Positions 1-8,167 of a stretch of DNA of 64,000 bases are shown here, one piece after another; position 1 is the first letter of the stretch, and every line of letters starts with the position of its first letter. The DNA lies in the NCBI RefSeq assembly GCF_001421015.2, contig NZ_CP013023.1, positions 1,106,001-1,170,000 of the forward strand, read 5' to 3'. The notes below the pieces were generated by a model, which searched no databases, was not told the origin of the DNA, and saw only the letters and a list, made by a program, of their open reading frames with translations. The DNA is from Paenibacillus bovis (GTDB lineage: Bacteria > Bacillota > Bacilli > Paenibacillales > Paenibacillaceae). The position numbers were made by a program, and so were the translations under genes.

Positions 1-471
1 TGCTTGGCCGGCTGCACCGAAGAGACGATTACGCCTCATTCCTCCCAGACGCCAGCTGTTACTTCCAAGCCAACCACACCGGATCTGCCCGAGCAAAACA
101 GCAGCGAGAAGCAGGCGGTACAAGCCAAGCCGAATACCGATAATATTGATTGGGATGATTTCAACGATCCGCTTGTAAATAAAGATATGGCAGCCCAGAT
201 CAAAGCATCTGTGGCAGCTATAGTAAGCCGGGATGTAGACCAGCTGCATCAAGCGATCGGCAAAGACTTGGGAAATGGATACGATTATCTGCTGGAGCAT
301 AATGTACAATTTACCAGGGTAAGTCCGGCATACAGGGAATCCGGACGGATCGTTGTTCCTGTAGAAGGGAAACGGACAGATAACGATACCGGAGAAGTAA
401 GCGAAGCTTCTTATGTATTTTATTTTGTAAAAGGTCCAAATGGAGCTTGGACACTGGGTTCGATTGATTAA
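1..471 (+). CDS. Lipoprotein, 5' end outside the window
   Basis: The frame is open from base 1 and starts with Leu-Ala-Gly-Cys, a lipobox. The leucine codon near the left edge is therefore inside a signal peptide and the true start lies upstream. After the lipid-anchored cysteine comes a Thr/Pro/Ser/Gln-rich linker of about 40 residues. A compact domain of about 100 residues follows, ending in a basic and aromatic segment (YVFYFVKGPNGAWTLGSID). That ending resembles the last strands of small NTF2- or DUF4878-like lipoproteins, but the family is not certain. The protein should sit on the outer face of the membrane. A bidirectional terminator follows. Confidence 0.75.
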   Translation, partial: CLAGCTEETITPHSSQTPAVTSKPTTPDLPEQNSSEKQAVQAKPNTDNIDWDDFNDPLVNKDMAAQIKASVAAIVSRDVDQLHQAIGKDLGNGYDYLLEHNVQFTRVSPAYRESGRIVVPVEGKRTDNDTGEVSEASYVFYFVKGPNGAWTLGSID

Positions 472-530
472 GCTTTATTGTGCTGATCAAGAGTTATTTT
501 TGCTAAGGAAGATTTATTCTGCATAACAAT

Positions 531-562
531 AAAAAGACGCCTTTTGGGCGTCTTTGTTTTCT
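531..562. terminator. Bidirectional terminator
   Basis: Stem AAAGACGCC / GGCGTCTTT with a short loop. T-rich tails lie on both sides, the better one on the minus strand. It serves the lipoprotein gene and the convergent marR gene. Confidence 0.85.
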
Positions 563-575
563 TTCTTAATCATCA

Positions 576-1034
576 TTAGTCGGAGATGCCTGCTGTTGCT
601 GCTTCATTCACGCGTGCATTGTCTTTGATCTTGTTCAGTAGTCTTCGCAACACGATCAATTCGTCATCAGAGATCCCGTCCATCAGATCCAGGCTGATCT
701 CTTTCATAATGACAGCGACTTCCTGCTCTAGCTGTGCGCCTTCGGGAGTTAGATAGATTTTGAAGCAGCGGCGATCATCGGTACAGGTAATCTTGCGAAT
801 AAACCCTTTGCTCTCCAGATTGGAGATCATGCGCGTAATATTGGTTTTATCCTTGCCCAGACGCTCGCCGATTTCATTCTGAGCGAGTCCGTCCTTTTTC
901 CACAGCAGCATTAATACAAAAGTCTGCTCGGGAGCAAGATTGAAAGGAGCTAATTTATTTTTGATATATCCGGCAATCGCAAGATGAACGTCACGAATGA
1001 ATACGGTGTAACTATTTTCTAAGTCATATGGCAT
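576..1034 (-). CDS. MarR family transcriptional regulator
   Basis: A 152-residue winged-helix regulator of normal MarR length. The recognition region (QNEIGERLGKDKTNITRMISNLESKG) and the wing with its DDRR turn (CTDDRRCFKIYLT) sit in the middle. Helices at both ends form the dimer interface. One cysteine lies just before DDRR. Family members sense phenolics, oxidants or antibiotics and usually repress themselves and a neighbour. It is divergent from zwf. An identical 19-bp motif lies over its own -10 (minus-strand TATAAT, 1085-1080) and in front of zwf. The inference is autoregulation plus control of the pentose phosphate pathway; the ligand is unknown. Confidence 0.9.
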   Translation of the reverse strand: MPYDLENSYTVFIRDVHLAIAGYIKNKLAPFNLAPEQTFVLMLLWKKDGLAQNEIGERLGKDKTNITRMISNLESKGFIRKITCTDDRRCFKIYLTPEGAQLEQEVAVIMKEISLDLMDGISDDELIVLRRLLNKIKDNARVNEAATAGISD

Positions 1035-1081
1035 GAGTATTCACCCTTAAATAATTTTGTATTTGGCAATACATGTAGTAT

Positions 1082-1100
1082 TATAGTTGCTATATCAACC
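1082..1100. promoter_or_regulatory. Putative MarR operator, copy 1 (marR side)
   Basis: TATAGTTGCTATATCAACC, with imperfect dyad GTTG-N6-CAAC. It overlaps the minus-strand -10 of marR and lies about 50 bp upstream of its start, which suits autorepression. The identical 19-mer recurs upstream of zwf. Confidence 0.7.
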
Positions 1101-1228
1101 TTTTAATCGACGTTAGACTAACATTTTTACAGATAGCTGTCAACGAAGCTATTCACAAACTGCCAAAAGTTACCGATAAATAATTTAGCCAACAAGTAAT
1201 ATTCATTGTGAAACTTTCATTTTTACCC

Positions 1229-1257
1229 TTGACATTGTTCGACACAAGGTCTATTGT
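1229..1257 (+). promoter_or_regulatory. Distal zwf promoter, sigma-A type
   Basis: TTGACA (1229-1234), a 17-bp spacer, then TATTGT (1252-1257). It would give a leader of about 230 nt ahead of zwf, containing a hairpin (1331-1354) and the second MarR-type operator. Confidence 0.6.
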
Positions 1258-1330
1258 AAATTTTGTAAAGAATGACTGTCACAAAAGAGACACAATGAAA
1301 GATTGACTTCATGACGAGGCTTCGATATAC

Positions 1331-1354
1331 AGCTGCCGTTTACCAAACGCAGCT
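1331..1354 (+). other. Hairpin in the zwf leader
   Basis: AGCTG(C)CGTTT, loop ACC, AAACGCAGCT: a 10-bp stem with one bulged base. It is followed by a weak AACGG/TCGTT stem and a T-rich run (1359-1381) that could act as an attenuator. The role is not established. Confidence 0.35.
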
Positions 1355-1386
1355 ACATAACGGGTCGCTCGTTTATTTTTTGCCGA

Positions 1387-1405
1387 TATAGTTGCTATAT
1401 CAACC
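1387..1405. promoter_or_regulatory. Putative MarR operator, copy 2 (zwf side)
   Basis: The same 19-mer as at 1082-1100. It is immediately followed by TATAGT (1407-1412), a candidate proximal -10. The operator therefore occupies the spacer, the same layout as at marR. Confidence 0.7.
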
Positions 1406-1493
1406 GTATAGTATACCCATGAAATAAGTCTGAATACTTACACCCAGGCCATATAGAGAACCGGGTGGGGTACATTTTGGAGGAGAAACCATT

Positions 1494-2993
1494 ATGGAAG
1501 CTATGACATTTGTATTGTTCGGTTCAACAGGGGATTTGGCAAAACGCAAAATCTTCCCTGCATTGTATAATTTATTTCTTGATCGCAAGATGCCGGAAGC
1601 ATTCTCCATTATCGGTTTGGGACGCAAATCATTCAATGATGCGACTTTCCAAACCTATGTAGAACAGGCACTGCAGGAATTTTCCCGTAATACACCGCAA
1701 GAGCGTGAGACAGTGGATGCGTTTCTGCGTTCGATCCGTTATCACATTCTGAATGTGAATGATACGGCCGGCTACCAGGAACTGCTGAAGCTGGTAGAAC
1801 AGCGTGAGACAGAACTGAATATCCCGCAAAACCGCATGTTCTACATGTCTGTTGCGCCGGAATTCTTTGAAATGATCGCTGATAACATCAAAGCAAGCGG
1901 ACTCGGTAACACCACAGGCTGGAAGCGTCTGATCATCGAGAAACCATTTGGTCATGATCTGGCTTCTGCACGTCAGCTGAACGAACAGCTGAGCAGAACT
2001 TTTGCCGAAGAAGAGATTTTCCGTATCGACCACTATCTGGGCAAACCGATGGTACAAAATATGGAATCATTCACTTCCGCGAATCCTGTGATCCAGTCGC
2101 TGTGGAATAACCGCCACATCGCCAATGTACAGATTACCGCTTCCGAAGTGGTAGGCGTGGAAGAACGTGCCGGTTACTATGATCATACCGGAGCCATCCG
2201 CGATATGGTACAAAACCATATGCTGCAGGTGCTGATGATGACAGCGATGACGCTGCCAGGCGGTCATACTGCCGACGATGTACGTACACACAAAAAGTAT
2301 ATCGCCAAAGCGCTGCGTCCGATCTCCAAAGAAGATGCACACAAGCACTTTGTACGTGCCCAGTACACTGCCGGTGAAGTGAACGGCAAAGAAGTACAGG
2401 GTTACCAGGATGAGCCGGGGATCGAATTGGGCTCCAACACCGATACTTTTGTCGCTGCACGCGTCTGGGTCGATGATTTCTCCTGGCAGGGCGTACCGTT
2501 CTACATTCGTACCGGTAAACGCATGAAAGAAAAATCTACACGTATCGTCGTAGAATTCAAAAACACCATGCAAAACAATGATATCTGCGTGGATTGCGAC
2601 GGTCAGCCGAATATGCTGACTATCAGCATCAATCCGGAAGAAAAAATCACGCTGCAGCTGAACCGCCGCAATGTCAAAACCGGCCAGCTGGAGCCGATGA
2701 CTTCCGAGTTTGTAATGGGTACGGACAACGATCCTGAAGCTTACGAGCTGCTGATCGGCGATGCCCTGAACGGCGACGCTACTTTCTTTGCCCACTGGGA
2801 TGAAGTAGAATTGTCCTGGCAGTGGATTCAGCCAATACTGGAAGCTTTTGCAGACAACAGCCTGCCGGTTCATGATTATGCATCGGGTACCTATGGTCCG
2901 GAAGCATCGAATGCACTGCTGGCAGAGCAAGGATTCCGCTGGCTGGGGGACAAAGCTCCGGCACCTGTAAGAGAAAGTGCAGTTGTACGCTAA
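1494..2993 (+). CDS. zwf: Glucose-6-phosphate 1-dehydrogenase
   Basis: Oxidises glucose 6-phosphate to 6-phosphogluconolactone with NADP+, the entry step of the oxidative pentose phosphate pathway in the cytosol. The 499 residues match the usual family length. The N-terminal dinucleotide-binding segment reads FGSTGDLAKRKIFPAL (residues 9-24). The catalytic substrate-binding motif RIDHYLGKP lies at 177-185, with IIEKPFG just before it. The ATG follows GGAGGAG at good spacing. A short-form gnd follows in the same direction and a pgl-type lactonase lies at 30.2 kb, completing the branch. Regulation by the divergent MarR protein is inferred from the shared operator. Confidence 0.97.
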   Translation: MEAMTFVLFGSTGDLAKRKIFPALYNLFLDRKMPEAFSIIGLGRKSFNDATFQTYVEQALQEFSRNTPQERETVDAFLRSIRYHILNVNDTAGYQELLKLVEQRETELNIPQNRMFYMSVAPEFFEMIADNIKASGLGNTTGWKRLIIEKPFGHDLASARQLNEQLSRTFAEEEIFRIDHYLGKPMVQNMESFTSANPVIQSLWNNRHIANVQITASEVVGVEERAGYYDHTGAIRDMVQNHMLQVLMMTAMTLPGGHTADDVRTHKKYIAKALRPISKEDAHKHFVRAQYTAGEVNGKEVQGYQDEPGIELGSNTDTFVAARVWVDDFSWQGVPFYIRTGKRMKEKSTRIVVEFKNTMQNNDICVDCDGQPNMLTISINPEEKITLQLNRRNVKTGQLEPMTSEFVMGTDNDPEAYELLIGDALNGDATFFAHWDEVELSWQWIQPILEAFADNSLPVHDYASGTYGPEASNALLAEQGFRWLGDKAPAPVRESAVVR

Positions 2994-3038
2994 GTTATCT
3001 ATTGCGTATATTGATCTTTATATAATTGAATGAGTGGC

Positions 3039-3070
3039 ATACGCTCTGGTTAATGATGGACAGAGCGTAT
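3039..3070 (+). terminator. Stem-loop downstream of zwf
   Basis: Perfect 10-bp stem ATACGCTCTG / CAGAGCGTAT with a 12-nt loop, followed by only a short T/C-rich tail. It is a weak terminator or mRNA-stabilising hairpin between zwf and gnd. Confidence 0.5.
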
Positions 3071-3257
3071 TCTCCATGCTTTCAGAGCCGGTTTCCGGCT
3101 TTGTCAAACCGCTTTGTGTCTCCATGCATAATGCGGTAATAGATTCGGACGCATAAACAAGCGTCCGGGGTGAGTGTTCCGCACTCGCTGCAGTGGATAG
3201 AGAGTACGACCAAAAAAAGAGGGATACAACATCCCCAACAACACGGAGGACTATACA

Positions 3258-4157
3258 ATGAAAATCGGACTGATTGGCTTAGGCAAAATGGGTATGAATC
3301 TGGGACAAAACCTGATGGATCACAATCATGAAGTGGTTGCATTTGACCTGAACAAAGAAGCGGTAAAAGAATTGTCCGGTCTGGGTGCACAAGGTGCAGA
3401 TACAATCGCTGAAATGGTTAGCAAACTGGAAGCTCCACGCGTGGTATGGGTAATGGTACCTCACGGCGTAGTAGATTCCGTATTGGCTGAAGTGGCTCCG
3501 CTGCTGTCCGAGAACGATATCGTGATCGAAGCAGGGAACTCCCACTACAAAGAATCCATCCGTCGCTACAACGAAATGAAAAAAAGCGGCATTCGTTACA
3601 TGGACGCAGGTACTTCCGGCGGCATGAGCGGTGCTCGTAACGGTGCTTGTTACATGGTTGGTGGCGACAAAGAAGCTTGGGAAGTTGTAGAACCAATCTT
3701 CCGCGATACAGCTGTAGAAAACGGCTATCTGTATGCTGGTGAAGCAGGCAGCGGTCACTACCTGAAAATGGTCCACAACGGTATCGAGTACGGTATGATG
3801 GCAGCAATCGGTGAAGGCTTCGAAGTTCTGGAGAAAAGCCCATACGACTTCAACTACGAAAAAGTGGCACGCGTATGGAACAATGGCTCCGTTATCCGCT
3901 CTTGGCTGATGGAACTGACTGAAAATGCATTTGCCAAAGATGGTCGTCTGGAAGAAATCCAGGGTATCATGCACTCTTCCGGTGAAGGTAAATGGACTGT
4001 GGAAGAAGCTATGGATCTGCAAATGGCAACGCCGGTTATCGCGCTGTCCCTGCTGATGCGTTACCGTTCCCTGGACAACGATACATTCACAGGTAAAGTC
4101 GTAGCTGCTCTGCGTAACGAATTTGGCGGCCACGCTGTTGAGAAATCCAATAAGTAA
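3258..4157 (+). CDS. gnd: 6-phosphogluconate dehydrogenase, short form (YqeC type)
   Basis: Oxidative decarboxylation of 6-phosphogluconate to ribulose 5-phosphate. The Rossmann motif GLIGLGKMGMNL is at the N-terminus. The substrate loop GTSGGMSGARNGACYMVGGD is near residue 120 and the catalytic region GHYLKMVHNGIEYG near 170. At 299 residues it belongs to the short class, like B. subtilis YqeC, rather than the ~470-residue GndA/GntZ class. Short forms are generally NAD+-preferring, so this enzyme may yield NADH where zwf yields NADPH; that is inferred from class only. It has its own AGGAGG site and follows zwf after 264 bp. A strong terminator ends the unit. Confidence 0.93.
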   Translation: MKIGLIGLGKMGMNLGQNLMDHNHEVVAFDLNKEAVKELSGLGAQGADTIAEMVSKLEAPRVVWVMVPHGVVDSVLAEVAPLLSENDIVIEAGNSHYKESIRRYNEMKKSGIRYMDAGTSGGMSGARNGACYMVGGDKEAWEVVEPIFRDTAVENGYLYAGEAGSGHYLKMVHNGIEYGMMAAIGEGFEVLEKSPYDFNYEKVARVWNNGSVIRSWLMELTENAFAKDGRLEEIQGIMHSSGEGKWTVEEAMDLQMATPVIALSLLMRYRSLDNDTFTGKVVAALRNEFGGHAVEKSNK

Positions 4158-4231
4158 GATCAATAAATAAACAGAACAGGAATGCTTACCGACTGCTTGG
4201 AAAAAGCAGCTGGAGCATTTCTGCTCACAGC

Positions 4232-4282
4232 AAAGCCTCTGCACCCGGAGAATGACTTGTCCGGGCAGCAGAGGCTTTTTTA
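4232..4282 (+). terminator. Terminator after gnd
   Basis: AAAGCCTCTGC ... GCAGAGGCTTTTTT with an inner CCGGA/TCCGG stem and a T run. Strong rho-independent structure. Beyond it, 4283-4430 holds nothing recognisable. Confidence 0.9.
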
Positions 4283-4430
4283 TGTCTTGGCACAATGGAG
4301 ACGATACCTATAGATGTTCAGAACTTCTGATGGTGTATGCCGTGTATTTATCGCGCATAGGGTTTTAAGATCGGTCCTTATTTTATATAAGGATAGAAAT
4401 ACTATTTTGTTTTGGTACAAGTCTGTCTGA

Positions 4431-4670
4431 TCAGCTCTCCTGAGGGACAGGATCGCCAGGATTATCCACATCACGAATGACATTCAGAATGACCAGAAAA
4501 TCAGCTTTGTCCTCGGTTTTGAATAGTTCAACGACTTGATGCACTTCTACATAATCATTCTGGTACTGCCTTTGACGTCGGACGATCTCGGCCAGTGTCG
4601 CGCCCAGGGATGTATTTTCCCAGCTGGCAATTGTCAGTTCGATATAAGCCTGTGATTTGGTGATATTCAT
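4431..4670 (-). CDS. Small hypothetical protein, 79 aa
   Basis: No family recognised. The product is acidic and soluble, with no membrane segment or signal peptide. A helical first half (AYIELTIASWENTSLGATLAEIVRRQRQYQ) precedes a VHQVVELFKTEDKADFLVILNVIRDV segment, and the tail is Pro/Gly-rich. A convincing AGGAGGAA ribosome binding site precedes the ATG at normal spacing, which is the main reason to accept it. It stands alone, divergent from the MerR gene and convergent with the gnd terminator. Confidence 0.65.
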   Translation of the reverse strand: MNITKSQAYIELTIASWENTSLGATLAEIVRRQRQYQNDYVEVHQVVELFKTEDKADFLVILNVIRDVDNPGDPVPQES

Positions 4671-4864
4671 AGGTTCCTCCTGCTGAATGAGATTTGGTAT
4701 TCGCTTTCAGGATCTTATTCACCATAGCATAACTGTCTGCGGAAACAAAATACAAAGCGCACTCCATTAAGGAAACAGAGGAACATTCAGAATAACAGGA
4801 TAAAAATGTTTTCTGCCTTGCCACAATTTCATTTTTTTCTGAAAAAATCTATTTATTTTCTTAA

Positions 4865-4898
4865 TAACGTTGACGTTAACGTTAGATTGTACTATTAT
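4865..4898 (+). promoter_or_regulatory. Promoter and dyad for the MerR regulator gene
   Basis: TTGACG (4870-4875), 17 bp, TATTAT (4893-4898). A perfect inverted repeat TAACGTT-N6-AACGTTA (4865-4884) overlaps the -35. It is a likely autoregulatory operator for the MerR protein just downstream. Confidence 0.6.
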
Positions 4899-4936
4899 AT
4901 TCATATAAGATATGTAAATAATTAAATAAAGAGAAG

Positions 4937-5380
4937 GTGGACACAATAACACTCTATAAAATTGATGAAGTGGCTACCGAGTGCAATCTGACCAAGCGCA
5001 CCCTTCGTTATTATGAGGAGATCGGATTGGTGTCGCCGCAGCGGAGTGATGGCAATACCCGGCTGTATACACGCGAAGATATCGAGCGGCTCAAGAAAAT
5101 CATCAGCGCGCGCGATGTGCTGGGATTCTCGTTACAGGAATTGCAGCGGTATATCGAAGTGGTGGAGATGCTGAGAGGTCAGCGGGAACGTTATCGCAGC
5201 ATCACTGATCATGAGGAACGCCGACATCAGCTGGAACAGATTGACCAGACTCTGGGTGAGCAGCTGGAGATGATGGAAGAGAAGATTCGTACAATTCATT
5301 CATTTAAGGCGGAAGCTGAACAGCTGCGCGAGCAGGTTCGCGATGGACTGGCGAGGCTGAACAGTGAAGTAGAGAATTGA
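4937..5380 (+). CDS. yfmP: MerR family regulator, YfmP-like
   Basis: The N-terminal MerR helix-turn-helix reads YKIDEVATECNLTKRTLRYYEEIGLVSP, followed by the wing (DGNTRLYTREDIERL) and a long C-terminal coiled coil. No cysteine metal loop is visible, so it is a drug- or organic-ligand type rather than a metal sensor. The sequence resembles B. subtilis YfmP, which represses the MFS exporter gene yfmO; the exporter follows here too, after 241 bp. The start is awkward. The GTG used here lies directly against its AGAAGG box, whereas an in-frame ATA at 4946 would have better spacing to AAGGTGG. The N-terminus could therefore be three residues shorter. Confidence 0.88.
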   Translation: MDTITLYKIDEVATECNLTKRTLRYYEEIGLVSPQRSDGNTRLYTREDIERLKKIISARDVLGFSLQELQRYIEVVEMLRGQRERYRSITDHEERRHQLEQIDQTLGEQLEMMEEKIRTIHSFKAEAEQLREQVRDGLARLNSEVEN

Positions 5381-5621
5381 TACGATTTAGCAGTCATTTG
5401 GTTAGTGACTGAATAGATTTCAGATTAGTGGTTAATATGTCAATGGATACATTAGTGTCTCTGAAGTACAGTTCATTCATTTTTGTTTTCTTTAAAACAG
5501 GCTTTCTTTACACACACCGAGTATCCGATGGAGCCGGTTTTTCCTTTTGTCTCTAAATACTTAGCAAAACAATAAAATGATTTTGATGTGAATCAGCAGG
5601 ATCAAGGAGGAGTTTTTCATT

Positions 5622-6836
5622 ATGAGTAGTAAACCAGCGACTGCAAAGCAGCTGCCACAGCAGGGCGGATTGTTATCCCAGCCCAAAGCCGTATGGGCCG
5701 TTGCTTTTGCCTGTGTTATTTCATTTATGGGTCTGGGCTTGGTTGACCCTATTCTACCGGCGATTGCGAGTCAATTGAACGCAACGCCAAGTCAGGTATC
5801 TCTGCTATTTACCAGCTATAATCTGGTAACCGGTCTGGCAATGCTGATTACCGGTGTCGTATCCAGCCGTATCGGTGTCAAATGGACATTGCTCAGCGGT
5901 GTTGTACTGATTATTATTTTCTCGGCACTTGGTGGTTATTCCAATACGATCGGCCAAATCGTCGGATTCCGCGGTGGTTGGGGACTTGGTAACGCGCTGT
6001 TCATCGCCACTGCATTGTCCGCTATCGTCGGATTGTCCACTTCCGGTACAGCCAAAGCGATTATTTTGTATGAAGCTGCACTCGGTCTTGGTATCTCTGT
6101 CGGCCCACTGCTCGGCGGCGAGCTGGGTTCGATCTCCTGGAGAGGTCCTTTCTTCGGTGTTAGTGTACTGATGCTGATCGGTTTTATCTTTATTATGGTG
6201 ATGCTGCCCAAGATTCCAAAACCAAAAACACGCAGCACCCTGGCGGACCCGTTCCGCGCACTGAAATTCCCGGCACTGAAAACGCTGGCGATTGTTGCTT
6301 TTCTGTATAACTTTGGTTTCTTTACCCTGATGGCGTATTCTCCTTATGTAATGGGATTGGATGAGCATGGTCTCGGTTATGTATTCTTTGGCTGGGGAAT
6401 TCTGCTGGCGATCACTTCCGTATTTGTGGCACCGAAGCTGCAGGCGCGCTTTAACCTGGCAGGTTCAATGGGCGTAATGCTTACCCTGTTCGCACTGGAT
6501 CTGGTATTTATGGGTCTAGGTGCAGCGACAGGTTCACCGACACTGGTCATTATTGGTGTTATCGTAGCCGGTATTTTCCTTGGTATCAACAATACGCTGA
6601 TTACTACAGCGGTCATGGAATCGGCTCCGGTCGAACGTTCGGTTGCTTCGGCAGCGTACAGCTTTGTTCGTTTCCTCGGTGGTGCGGTATCGCCGTTCCT
6701 GGCTGGTAAACTGGCAGAATGGTACAACTCGGCAACTCCGTTCTACTTTGGCGGTGCGATGGTGCTGGTAGCGGTTATCGTGCTGGCGGTACGTCGTCGT
6801 CATCTGGCGGGAATTGATGTGTCGCACGGGCATTGA
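5622..6836 (+). CDS. yfmO: MFS drug/proton antiporter, YfmO-like
   Basis: A 404-residue integral membrane exporter with twelve predicted hydrophobic segments. The early GLGLVDPILPAIASQLNATPSQVSLLFTSY stretch is typical of 12-TM multidrug MFS proteins. A positively charged central loop (PKIPKPKTRSTLADPFRALK) separates the two halves, and the tail is short and basic. In B. subtilis the homologous yfmO is controlled by YfmP; the neighbouring MerR gene preserves that pairing. A perfect AAGGAGGAG box precedes the ATG. The substrate cannot be read from sequence. A large palindromic structure lies immediately downstream. Confidence 0.9.
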   Translation: MSSKPATAKQLPQQGGLLSQPKAVWAVAFACVISFMGLGLVDPILPAIASQLNATPSQVSLLFTSYNLVTGLAMLITGVVSSRIGVKWTLLSGVVLIIIFSALGGYSNTIGQIVGFRGGWGLGNALFIATALSAIVGLSTSGTAKAIILYEAALGLGISVGPLLGGELGSISWRGPFFGVSVLMLIGFIFIMVMLPKIPKPKTRSTLADPFRALKFPALKTLAIVAFLYNFGFFTLMAYSPYVMGLDEHGLGYVFFGWGILLAITSVFVAPKLQARFNLAGSMGVMLTLFALDLVFMGLGAATGSPTLVIIGVIVAGIFLGINNTLITTAVMESAPVERSVASAAYSFVRFLGGAVSPFLAGKLAEWYNSATPFYFGGAMVLVAVIVLAVRRRHLAGIDVSHGH

Positions 6837-6862
6837 TTTTGCTTGTTTGCATCATCCGCTGC

Positions 6863-6969
6863 GCAAAGAGATTCTGCCATTCCCTCCGGTTAAGCAGGGA
6901 GATCTGGAATGACCACATAGTGGTCGATCTCCCTGCTTAAATGTCGGTCATTGGCAGAATTCTCTTTGC
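6863..6969. repeat. 107-bp nested palindrome
   Basis: Three nested arms are visible. The outer arms are 6863-6880 / 6950-6969, about 18 bp with two one-base bulges. The middle arms are 6890-6904 / 6926-6940, 15 bp perfect (TTAAGCAGGGAGATC). An inner perfect hairpin GACCAC-ATA-GTGGTC lies at 6911-6925. There is no T run, so it is not a standard terminator. It could be a palindromic mobile unit or an RNA structure between yfmO and uspA. Confidence 0.8.
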
Positions 6970-7022
6970 TCCGCTTGGTGCAGGGAAGTTGTATATCAAT
7001 AGATGAAATGGAGGAACAGATC

Positions 7023-7469
7023 ATGTCAGAAGTACAGGGAAGTTCAGCGTATGAGCGTATACTGGTAGCGGTAGATGGTTCGGAGCATGCGCAGCGCGCA
7101 TTGGAGCATGCGGTGCAGCTGGTGAAATCTTTGAAAGCAGACAGTCGTCTGACGGTGCTGCATGTCAATCCGGTTATGATGGTGGCAGAGCCGCCGCTGG
7201 GAGTGGATGTGGATGAACGTCTGGATGAAGAAGGACATGCGGTAACCGAGCCGTATCGTACGTATTTGAATACGACAGGTGTACAGTATGAAGTTCGTTA
7301 TCATACCGGTGATCCGGCGACTGTGATCTGTGATGCTGCCAATGATGAAAAGATGGATCTGGTCATTATGGGGACAAGTGGCAAAAGCGCAGTTTCCGAA
7401 TTGTTCCTTGGCAGTGTGAGTCATAAGGTCATCCAGCATGCGGAATGTCCGGTTATGACAGTAAAATAA
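7023..7469 (+). CDS. Universal stress protein, UspA family
   Basis: A single UspA domain of 148 residues. It opens with the first strand RILVAVDGSEHAQRALEHA. The C-terminal ATP-binding motif G-2x-G-9x-G-S appears as GTSGKSAVSELFLGS, so it belongs to the nucleotide-binding subgroup. The family is cytosolic, dimeric and linked to stress and starvation. The ATG at 7023 is chosen because GGAGG precedes it at normal spacing; upstream in-frame codons would extend into the palindrome. It is monocistronic, followed by a 236-bp gap and a bidirectional terminator. Confidence 0.92.
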   Translation: MSEVQGSSAYERILVAVDGSEHAQRALEHAVQLVKSLKADSRLTVLHVNPVMMVAEPPLGVDVDERLDEEGHAVTEPYRTYLNTTGVQYEVRYHTGDPATVICDAANDEKMDLVIMGTSGKSAVSELFLGSVSHKVIQHAECPVMTVK

Positions 7470-7680
7470 AAGAACGGATAAGAACTTACAAAGATTAATG
7501 GATAAGAACGTACAGAAGATTATATGTAATAATCCGTAGTTTTACTGGGTTTGCTTCGACTCTGGATAGATGATTTGAACGTATTGAGGTTAAAGCGAAA
7601 AGACTTATTGAGAATTAAAATATGGTTTTGATGTGCTTCTGTTTTTGTCGTATCCAGCGTGTGAACAGGTAATATGATAA

Positions 7681-7726
7681 ATGGAAAAGCACCGATACAT
7701 TATAGTCATGTATCGGTGCTTTTTTG
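7681..7726. terminator. Bidirectional terminator containing a stop codon
   Basis: AAAAGCACCGATACAT / ATGTATCGGTGCTTTTTT. The minus-strand membrane protein gene ends inside the loop at 7706-7708, so the stem doubles as that gene's 3' end. Confidence 0.9.
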
Positions 7727-8098
7727 TATTCGTTGGTCTTTGTTTCTATATAGCAGTGCATCGAACAGCCCGAATACGGCTATATAAATCGGCAAAATTT
7801 GTATATTTAGTGCAGCCAAGACAGAGACTACATATAGAACCAGTGCAATAGCCAGAAAAAGGGGCAGTACCAGCCGTTGTGCCACAAAATAACGAAGTAG
7901 TGCAGATAACAGACCTCCGCCGATCAGAATAAAGCTCCAGCTGGTCATTATCGCGAAGATGACTATTCCGATGAGGTCTCCCCAGCCGAAATGGATCAGA
8001 TCGGTGTCCGAATCTCTATCCATAATCACGAGCAGGACAGGAACAATGGCCGAAGTTAGCAGTGTAACCCATACATAATGCTTGATCAGCGGATGCAC
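7706..8098 (-). CDS. Small integral membrane protein, unknown family
   Basis: About 130 residues with four hydrophobic segments (VWVTLLTSAIVPVLLVI; LIGIVIFAIMTSWSFILIGGGLL; LPLFLAIALVLYVVSVLAAL; ILPIYIAVFGLFDALLY) and a short basic cytoplasmic tail. No domain recognised. The GTG at 8098 is preferred because AAGGAG lies eight bases upstream; the more distal TTG/ATG codons (to 8167) have no ribosome binding site. The last codons fall in the terminator loop. It is convergent with uspA. Confidence 0.65.
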   Translation of the reverse strand: MHPLIKHYVWVTLLTSAIVPVLLVIMDRDSDTDLIHFGWGDLIGIVIFAIMTSWSFILIGGGLLSALLRYFVAQRLVLPLFLAIALVLYVVSVLAALNIQILPIYIAVFGLFDALLYRNKDQRIQKSTDT

Positions 8099-8167
8099 AA
8101 TACGATCTCCTTTTTCAAAAGGTGGATGATTATATTCCAGCATAGCGCAACCCATTAGCTTATTCAA

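Noticed and set aside
2067..2930. 287-codon minus-strand frame opposite zwf
   Set aside because: Mirror frame of a clear glucose-6-phosphate dehydrogenase; no ribosome binding site and an implausible residue mix.
3279..4295. 338-codon minus-strand frame opposite gnd
   Set aside because: Antisense to a conserved enzyme and running through its terminator; composition is Phe/His/Cys-rich noise.
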